From Lasioglossum baleicum (Eukaryota > Arthropoda > Insecta > Hymenoptera > Halictidae): 64,000 nucleotides of DNA. The notes beneath the pieces are model-generated. The model saw only the letters and a list, made by a program, of their open reading frames with translations. It was not told the origin of the DNA and did not search any database. The position numbers and the translations under genes were made by a program. The stretch covers positions 6,449,579 through 6,513,578 of the forward strand of contig NC_134935.1 of NCBI RefSeq assembly GCF_051020765.1, in the 5' to 3' direction. This document shows, piece by piece, positions 56,373 through 64,000 of the stretch (position 1 is the stretch's first letter; each line of letters opens with the position of its first letter).

Positions 56373-57885
56373 TTTATTCAGTCGTAAACAATGCGTTGGT
56401 ACGATCACGAATGCGCAAAATCCTCTGGATAGAATATTTACCAGAGAACATAATAAATCAATAACCGAACCGGAGGTGTGCGAGAGATTTCGTTGACATC
56501 TACGATCGTTTAAATAGCCGGATACTTTCGGAACAGTGTCGTTGATTTTCGCAGCGTAGTTAGCGAGCATTTTATCGGCGCGCCGGTTCGACAAGTATCG
56601 CGGGTAACGCATAAAATGGCGGGGACGTAAACTGCGAACTGCAGTACATATGTACGTGTAACAGGGCCGTTTATTAACCGCTCTCGAAAAGCAAACTAAA
56701 CTTCCGATAGTGGACACAATCCTCTGCAGACTTCGCGTCCAAACGCGAGTTTGTCGAGGACAGAATCTCGATACCGAAACTATTCGGAGTTAAACTAGTA
56801 TCATCCGCTTTGCGCCGGTGCGCTTCATTCGGGGACCCGTTTCGGTGGTCCGATCGGCCATTTTCACGTTGTTAGAGATTTCAAAAACAACTGCCTCTCG
56901 ACCGGCGGCTTGCCTCTGTTTCCGTTGTAACGGGACCCGGGAGAATCCTGCGGAATCCTAATTGGCCGCTGCTACTGTTTCCTTATCGATCCCGAGATTT
57001 CCTTTCACGGTCCGCAAGATAGCGTCGACTAGAAATTACTTAATAGCTTGTCTGTATTGTCGCCGAGGTCATCATGACGGTCCAATTGACCGTATTTGCC
57101 AATAGTTCGATTTCATGCGCCTAAACGTTGCCGCCCCGTGACGAGACAACGTCTATGGGCATTGATACTTCGCTCAAATGTATGTGTACGCACGTACAGA
57201 GACGGACGTACATGGGCGTACATATGTACACACTGTTTCGCGGATCTACGTGTTAAACAATCAACAAACTCAATCACATCGACAAAAGCAGGTCTGAATG
57301 CGACGCTCGTGCATGACGTGTCTGACTAATTACTGACCGGTTCTACTTACTGGCGAGATCCGTGAAACAATCCACCGCTTCCCTGTCTCGACACTTTATC
57401 TACCGAAAGCCAATTGTGCTAACGCATTACAATCTTAAATGAAACTATTAGATGACGTTACTGAGGGTGAATTGTTAGTTCACAAAACTGTTGCTATTGA
57501 AGGTTCCATTAAAAAATGTTTAGCCACGTACCATAGATTTTTCATAATTATGTACTAATCACCGGTCGGTAATGTGTCCACGGTTGCTTAGGTAGTTCGC
57601 CTTGTCTGATTTCTTGACAATTTTATAGTTTATTCAGCCCTTTGCAGTCGAAAATTAAACATTTCCTCCGGCCTAAAATAATTCCTTTCTATATGATTTT
57701 TGTCATACAGAATATTCTAGATGTTACTAGAATATCAAATTCATGAAAAATGTTTTAGCTGATAAAAATTACAAGGCTCTATTTATTTAGATTTCCAAGC
57801 AACATGTGCTTGGATAAAGAAATTTATCGAATCATTTTCCATGTTAGCAACGTCATAATTTCAATAATTATAAAATTAAAAATGT
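56373..57885. other. Gene-free stretch; tgaccggttc motifs
   Basis: Motifs of the family 2 TTAA type occur at 57078 (ggtccaattgacc), 57333 (ctgaccggttctac) and 57573 (caccggtcgg). Any of these could be the left end of the element whose right end is at 57926. No gene is recognised. Confidence 0.4.
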
Positions 57886-57926
57886 AAGACCGGTCGGTTG
57901 ACCGGCAGTGCTAGGTTTAGTGTTAA
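57886..57926 (+). mobile_element. TTAA-type family 2 right end
   Basis: The sequence agaccggtcggttgaccggc, then ggtttagtg and TTAA (57923-57926), matches the right end at 25676. The extent to the left is uncertain. Confidence 0.5.
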
Positions 57927-60262
57927 AGTCCCGAAAGTTTCTACTTTCTTGAAATTTGCCTGTCTGCCGGCAAGTGGTTGTCAATGAAAAAATCATTTTA
58001 TGAAATCGTCGAACCGAATAGGTTATGAATTCGGAAAAAGCTTCGCGTTCCAGAGGTACAATGGGAAAAATGAACGATTTCACTGTTAACCTTTGATAGA
58101 AAATACGCGTAACTGACACGGAATGTATTGGCAGAGAGAGAGCAGTTAGCAACAGAGCCAGTGAAGCGGCGCGCATATATACACAGACATAGCTGCGTAT
58201 CCAAGTTCGGATATCATAGGCAAGTGTGCTCGAGCACTCGTACGTGGTACAGCTCTCTGTGTGTCCATAATGCCGTTGATCTGTAGATACGTGCTCGTCA
58301 TGGACACATATGTGTGCGTGCGTATGATCGGCAAACGTGTGCCGAAGACGAGCATAGACGTTGCTATAAGGTGAGCCTAAGCACGGCGTAAGGACCGAGG
58401 AGGATGCCGAACAATGTGAGGAGAAACATAACTTGCATAACATTGGCCAATTTCAGCTCGGCATTCCGGGGCCGTGAGTAGGTTTCTGTGTTCCTCGGTT
58501 TCATCTTTCAGCCCCCCATCCGCCTCGATCTCAACGGACCTCGTTCACACGGCGGTTCATTGTATTGAATCACTTTTCTCAGAAAATCGTCCTATCGTTT
58601 AAAAACGATAACGATAAACAGATTGCGGACTGTTACGCGGAACAAAACGGATCTAGCAGGAGTTTATTTTGAGTTTGCGTGTTAAATAATGTTTTTAGGA
58701 TGAGAAAGATTATCCCCCAAAATTTTAAGTCGCTAATCCCAACTAAACACCCCAAACTTTATCCTTTTTTCTCGGTTGTTACTTACCAGAACTTACCTCT
58801 TGCTTTTCATATATTTGTTTCACAATTGTGAGCAAATTATGAAGAGTAGAAAAAATGTTTAGTTGACAATGAAATTATTCCTTTCACTATAACTTAGCAA
58901 TCGTTCCAGAACGAAGAAATGAATTGAACAGAGTTCTGTCCATTAACTTCTGCTTTCGAAAAAATTCCGAGAGGTCGTTCGGATGATTAAGTGGACCGTC
59001 CCCTAAATCCTCGCGTTCAATATCCGCCAGAAGAGCAAGTGTAAAAACAGAAGAACACCGTGTTGCCAGATCTCCGAGAGTGGCGTACGAATGAAGGTCC
59101 GAATATCAGTTTTCGTCGGTTCACCATTCAATTCCGATGAAGAATCACATCCCCATCCTTCCGGGTCGCGTTCATAGATGCTTTCGGAATCGATTCCGAC
59201 CGGTCTGACATTTCGGGGCTGGTTTCCCCGTCGAGGTTTTCGTTTCAATTACTCTCGGGGCACCGGTGACGACCGCCGCGTGTTCTCTTTTAATATTTCT
59301 TAGCCGGGCCGAGTTCCTTTTTCCTCTTCCTCGGGATCAATGAAAGCACCGATTTTACCTCTTCCGCCGTGCGGACCCGCGAGATTCTCCTCCTCTTCCG
59401 TTTTCTCTCGTCACCGACCTTGCTTACCCGTTCTCATATTTCACCCCGGTTCCGGATCTTTACTTGTCATCTTAGTCCTCCTCGTTGGAAACCTTATTCC
59501 GCCATCCTCTTATCTGGCATCGATTCTTCACCGCCGCCTTTTTCTTCCACGGTCTTCCGCGTCGCGCCCGAGGACACCGGAACGGTGTAAAGCTTTCCGG
59601 ATTTTCCATATCGTCATTCCTGTCCCGGCTATCAACCACAACATTTTTCACGTTTCCCTGCGTCTGAAAGCGGACTGTATATTTTATCCGTCCAAAACCT
59701 CCGCGCGAGAAACACCGATAGAATTACTATCGCTACGGCGCGGCGCGCTGACGTTTCAGAAAAACATTCGAGAAACAAGAAATTATTAGGGGTCTGCAGG
59801 TACCCGAGCCGCGGGCCGGGTCGGGCAGCTCGGGATCATAAAGTTCGCTTATAAAGTTCATCTATCCGAAATTCCCGAAATTGTAGTCGGGACGGATCCT
59901 ATGTAAATTCGTTATTAATAGATATATTTCGTGTATCTTTTATATGGTATCTTATATTAGAGAATCTGGTGCATCTTGTGTATTACGGACTTCGTCTGAC
60001 GATTTAATATGCAACATCCATTTTATCGTTTGTACAAAACATGCAATTCGTCAGTAACACAATGGAAACCTTTTGCAAATAGTAAATAAAACTATAGAAA
60101 GATGATACGTAATATATTAACAATTGATAACATATCATTTTTGTCTTCCTCAAAAAATGTCAGATTTAAAGGCTCATGTTCATATTAATTTAACTTATAT
60201 ATTTATATTTATACTTTATATATATTAATTTAATTTATATTTATATTTTATATTATTATAAA
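57927..60262. other. Gene-free stretch; possible splice-like sites near 58.4 kb
   Basis: A minus-strand frame of 191 codons at 57868-58443 has no family motif. On the plus strand, aaggtgagcc (58370), tttcag (ending 58457) and ccgtgagtagg (58473) resemble donor, acceptor and donor sites. No known exon is recognised. The 149-codon frame at 59340-59789 is Pro/Ser/Leu-rich and unsupported. Confidence 0.4.
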
Positions 60263-60286
60263 TCTTAATATATAAAAATGGATGTT

Positions 60287-60345
<59 letters not shown>

Positions 60346-60556
60346 TAGACTTCGAAACTGTTTGACCGATCAACATGAAACTTGGCACATATATGTATTT
60401 TTTCATGGAGAAGATTTTTACGCTATTCAATTTGTTGTAACTCGCCGCTGTAGATGGCGCTGCAATACATTAACTTCTATACCGTTGAACCTATCGGTAT
60501 GAAAATTGGTATACATAGGTATTTGAGAACGAGGAATCTTCTATATGTATAAATAA
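60263..60556 (+). mobile_element. Helitron-like 5' part, truncated
   Basis: An A precedes tcttaatatataaaaatgga, a Helitron-type 5' start, followed by a (TA)n run. The text tttgaccgatcaacatgaaa then cttggcacatatatg is, from memory, common in the 5' part of insect Helitrons. A 3' end of its own is absent. A second Helitron start follows at 60557, suggesting nesting or a tandem arrangement. Confidence 0.6.
60289..60341. repeat. (TA)n microsatellite
   Basis: About 26 uninterrupted TA units inside the Helitron-like sequence. Confidence 0.95.
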
Positions 60557-61052
60557 TCTAATATATAATAAAATCGTGTCTGTCTGTATGTATGTATGTA
60601 TGTATGTATGTTTGTAACGGCATCACTTGAGAACGGTTCAACGTAGAAAGCTGGGGCTTGAACCATTAGACGCGGCGTTTCTTCGGGAAGGTTTAGGAAC
60701 AAACCGCATTCAAAAAAGTCTATTGGTTCAAAAGTTGTGACGTCATTAGTGAAAAAAGTCAACTTTTTCGCTCTCTTTTGGGCACGTTTCTGCTTATAAC
60801 TTTTCAACGAATGGACTTTTTTGAATGCGGTTTGCTCTAATTCCTTCCCGAAGAAACGCCGCGCCGCGTCTAACGGTTCAAACCGCAGCTTTCTACGTAG
60901 GTGAGTGCGAGAGAGAGAGAGAGAGAGAGAACTACAAAGCAACGCGAAAAGCAAAATGAAATTGAATGAAATAGATTATCACAAACAAGTTCAATACGTA
61001 CATGCTTTTAATAAATACTGTGCCACAACAACGCGTTGCGGGGGAAAGCTAG
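60557..61052 (+). mobile_element. Helitron-like non-autonomous element (496 bp)
   Basis: It starts A|TC (tctaatatataataaaatcg) and ends CTAG|T at 61049-61053. A palindrome, caacgcgttg (61029-61038), lies 10 bases before CTAG, the hairpin position expected for Helitrons. A tgta repeat follows the start (60585-60612). The middle is a large imperfect inverted repeat. No Rep/helicase sequence is present. AT insertion context, TC start, hairpin and CTAG end all agree. Confidence 0.75.
60641..60898. repeat. 100-bp-arm inverted repeat inside the Helitron
   Basis: The left arm (60641-60740) contains acgtagaaagctggg, cgtttcttcgggaagg and aaaccgcattcaaaaaagtc. The right arm (60795-60898) is its inverse with several substitutions and a 5-base length difference. 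The spacer is about 54 bp. A (GA)n run (60909-60930) follows. Confidence 0.85.
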
Positions 61053-61724
61053 TATTATACACAATTATTATTATCATTATTATCTGGAAAGTGTTACACG
61101 AATGTATGCATCAATAAATGAATAAATAAAATTTCACCTTTGTATTATTTTATATTATTTGTAAAAGGATTATATTGCGTTACTAATTAATTGAATGTTT
61201 CGTACTAACAATAAAATGGAGTTTATATATCAAATAATCAGATGAAGTCCGTAATATTGTGACGTAAATTACCTTTCGGAAAATGATCTGAAAGAGGCCA
61301 AAGACCCAGATTTTTAGGCCGCTCTTTCTCGACCGGAGCCGAACCCGAATTTTCGATTACACCTCTAGAGATGATTACAATATCCTGCGGCCGTCTCTTG
61401 GTCGAATAGAGAAACACTCGGCCATGTATCGCCGCACCGCGGGAACGGAACGCCCAAGAAGAGAAACGAAAAGCCGGAATTTGTCGAGTGCATGGCTGTT
61501 GTCCTGCCCATCTGCGCTCATCCGGGAAGATAAATTCGTCCCATTTCTTGTTTGCCGTCCTCTTTGCTCTAGACACGAGTAGACACCCTCGTTCTGCCGT
61601 CTCTCGACCCCTTTAATACTTCGAGGGTTAAATTGGATGAAGTTAAATTCCTCGATCGTTTCATTTTAACTTCGTTACTTATTTCTCGGACCGCCGCGCC
61701 GACGGAACCTTTAATTACAATGTG
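61053..61724. other. Gene-free stretch, no recognised feature
   Basis: No motif was recognised. A 112-codon minus-strand frame at 61238-61576 is unsupported. Confidence 0.5.
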
Positions 61725-61745
61725 TAGACTGCGGCACTTTATTCA
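61725..61745 (+). mobile_element. Possible hAT left-end fragment
   Basis: The sequence tagactgcggcactttattc resembles the family left end over its first ten bases only. It may be chance. Confidence 0.3.
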
Positions 61746-64000
61746 TTTCCACCGCAGAAATATCCGAGAAAGAGCCAACATTGTAGGATTGAACAGATTC
61801 ATTAGTCGACCATTCTCTGTTCGTCTTTCTGTTCTTTCGTACATTTTTTCAATAAATTATCCTTCCATCTCTCGTTAATGAATTATTTTCATTCGTTTCG
61901 ATTCGAAGTAATTGAAGGCATTCATTTACTGCAAGATACACACGATTAATATAACCAATCGTTTTCTAGAAACGCAGCAAAAGGAGAATGTTATTCTTTC
62001 TTTTCGACTCACTTTTGCGGGACATGTATGTAACTTCAAAGCCTGTCACATTTGCAGATGAAGACAAAAAGATTTATATTCATGGTACGTCTGAATTAAC
62101 TTCACTGCTGCAATATCGACAACAAAAGAATAAAATTGTGTTTGAACTTCAATAATAGGAATAACATTCGTACGTAACTCGATACGGAAGGAGGTTAAAC
62201 AACTGTATAAATTGTCTGATTTTATCGATAGAGATATTTTGATTTCAAGTGACCAATACGGTCGCAACACCGCGCAAATAAGAGCAAACAAGATTTTCGG
62301 ATAATCGAGCGCAAACTCGTGAACCGGGCTCAAAGCTCAACCCTACAGAGCATCGAAGCGAAATTAACGTGGCCCTTTCGGTGGTCTATGAAAACGACTA
62401 TCAGTTTAATTACATCTGCCGTGGAAATTTACGCTGCCCAATTTCCGGGATAATTCAAAGTGTAATTGTCACGTGAACTGAGCGCCGCAGAAATTTTCCT
62501 GTGTCGCGGTTCCGACTCTTATCGCGCGTCATTTCCATGCTTCCGGTTCGCTGTACCCGGAGAAAATTCGTCGTGGTTCAGCGAATCTCTTAGGGTTCAC
62601 GAGACATTTATATACAGAGGATCCAAAAAGTATTTGAACTTTATGAACCTGGACAAAATTGCCGATATTTAAATTGTGCTAATTTAAAGAACAGTACAGA
62701 AATAAATTTGGACTGATTTTGAAGCTTAAAGCTTCTCTCGAAGAACATTGCTCATTGTTATTTAATTTTTCCTTAAAAATTCCGTAAAGACATTGGAAAA
62801 TTTTTTCGCGACTTCAAAATTAAAGCTTCCTATTGACGTGATTTTCCAAAATCAGAAATGTAGTGTGCAGACGCTGTTTAGATTCACGAACTAAAGACTC
62901 GCAGAATTATAATAATAAAAATAAATTGATAAATGATAATTGTTTATAGATTCCATAAGTAGTCGAACGCAGTTTCAACGATATTAGTCATTCGAAGCGG
63001 CACTGTGTCTTTCGAAAACCGTAGCGCTGGAGGGTTTTTAACAACAATATCACTTTATAATATACTATCCACAGGCTTAGACTTAAGACTACCAGCTTAG
63101 TTTCACGGGATCGCAAGGGCCGATGTGACGACAGTGTACACTTGAGGGAAGGATCAGCCGATAAAGTGAGTCTCGAGGAAAAGGACTTGAGAGAAAATTG
63201 AGCGGTGCTCGCGAGCAGGATGGGGAAAAAACGGGGCTTTACTCAGTATTTCATACTCGCGCGTACGCGACCATATTTCACCGGCAACAAACCGATTATA
63301 CCTCGAACCGTGCTGTACGCGATCCAAATGATACAATTCTGTTCCTCTCCGAAAAAACACTGTGGAAAAACCAATTCTGTCTGAAGTAGCTTACATCGTC
63401 AGCTACAACAGGGTGTGTCTACTAACTAGACCTAATTTTAACTTGGCTGTTACTGAAAATAGAACAAAAATGATTACCTTCTAATGCAACTTTTTACGGA
63501 GGCGCATCGAAGCAGATGCAAAGTGCACAAGTATAAAATTTACTTAAACTTTCCTGTATAATTTTTATTCTATTTTTATGAACAGCCGAGTTATCAGTTC
63601 AATTGTCAATCTTTCAGAACCACATGTCAAAGAGGAAGGAATTTACAAATTGAATTGTCCATTTTTCCGTTACGTTTTTCACCATCGTGCCAATTTCGTA
63701 TAAAGAGACAAATTAAAAAACCCAATTGCGAAGAGGATCGAATTCGAAATTAGGAAAACGACGACTTAAAGCCACTCGAATCTCGCGGTCGCTGTACCGC
63801 ATTTAATTTCGTACAAAATCCCGACGTGGACAGTGAAAGATGGTCGATTGGACGTGGAATGTGCACCTTTGAAGCTCGACCGCGGCTCGTTTTTCAGATG
63901 TCGCTTGATTCGAGCGTGCCCCGACGATTTTCGCCGATTTGTGTCGCTGAAAATCAACGAGGGCGTGGCACGTTGTAGCCGGGCGCTGCTGGTAATTGCC
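61746..64000. other. Gene-free stretch; Tc1-like and CAGGGTG motifs
   Basis: At 62613 tacagaggatccaaaaagta resembles the terminal repeat of Tc1-type elements, and at 63408 caacagggtgtgtctac is of the CAGGGTG type. Neither has an identified partner in the window. Short frames carry no motifs. No gene is recognised. Confidence 0.4.

Noticed and set aside
57868..58443. 191-codon minus-strand frame and an overlapping hydrophobic segment (MQVMFLLTLFGILLG in another minus frame)
   Set aside because: No family motif, no consensus donor after the hydrophobic stretch, and the 3' part of the frame runs into a TTAA-element end.
58775..58800. Two tandem minus-strand gtaagt donor-like sites
   Set aside because: The upstream minus-strand frame has no acceptor within its open part, so no exon is supported.

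Overview
The window reads as non-coding DNA from an animal genome, most likely an insect and possibly a hymenopteran. It is AT-rich with CpG-rich patches, has no bacterial gene organisation, and no host protein-coding gene is recognisable on either strand. Open frames are short, lack family motifs and overlap one another in several frames. I found no tRNA, rRNA, known microRNA or CRISPR array by eye. The transposon types (hAT with 8-bp duplications, TTAA-flanked piggyBac-like elements, a Helitron, Tc1/mariner, a DIRS-like reverse transcriptase, an RTE-like LINE tail) fit an insect. The species is not determined. The window could be intergenic or lie inside a long intron.

The dominant structure is one dispersed hAT-type family. 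Its ends read TAGACTGCGGATCTTTATGC and its inverse. About eighteen full or partial copies lie between 1.75 and 61.7 kb. Full copies are about 200 bp. Eight copies with both ends keep exact or near-exact 8-bp target duplications, for example at 2752/3620, 19682/19884 and 23453/23662. One 860-bp copy (2760-3619) has diverged ends of the same type, a perfect 8-bp duplication and a decayed reading frame resembling a hAT transposase C-terminus. It is the best candidate for a remnant of the coding relative.

Other regions: 3.8-4.1 kb fold-back element; 6.1-6.95 kb decayed retroelement-like frames; 8.3-9.1 kb long inverted repeat and RTE-like tail; 13.3-13.6 and 42.5-42.7 kb two copies of a TTAA-type MITE in opposite orientation; 14.8 and 25.4 kb a second TTAA-type family; 17.0-18.0 kb a piggyBac deletion derivative keeping a 5' frame; 20.0-20.4 kb a broken Tc1/mariner transposase on the minus strand; 21.5-21.7 kb a near-continuous long hairpin; 27.1-27.35 kb an 81-bp tandem expansion inside a hAT MITE; 27.8-28.2 kb a 210-bp tandem duplication; 30.4-30.7 kb a 115-bp triplication; 35.0-35.9 kb a 173-bp tandem array whose units contain dyads; 45.95-46.58 kb a broken DIRS-like reverse transcriptase; 47.9-48.2 kb a 36-41-bp minisatellite; 50.5-50.9 kb a fold-back element; 51.3-51.8 kb a local duplication split by a hAT MITE; 60.2-61.05 kb nested Helitron-like elements.

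No pathway or operon logic connects these features. The biology is the layering of transposons: families cut into one another, seed tandem arrays, and leave hairpins that could produce small RNAs if transcribed.
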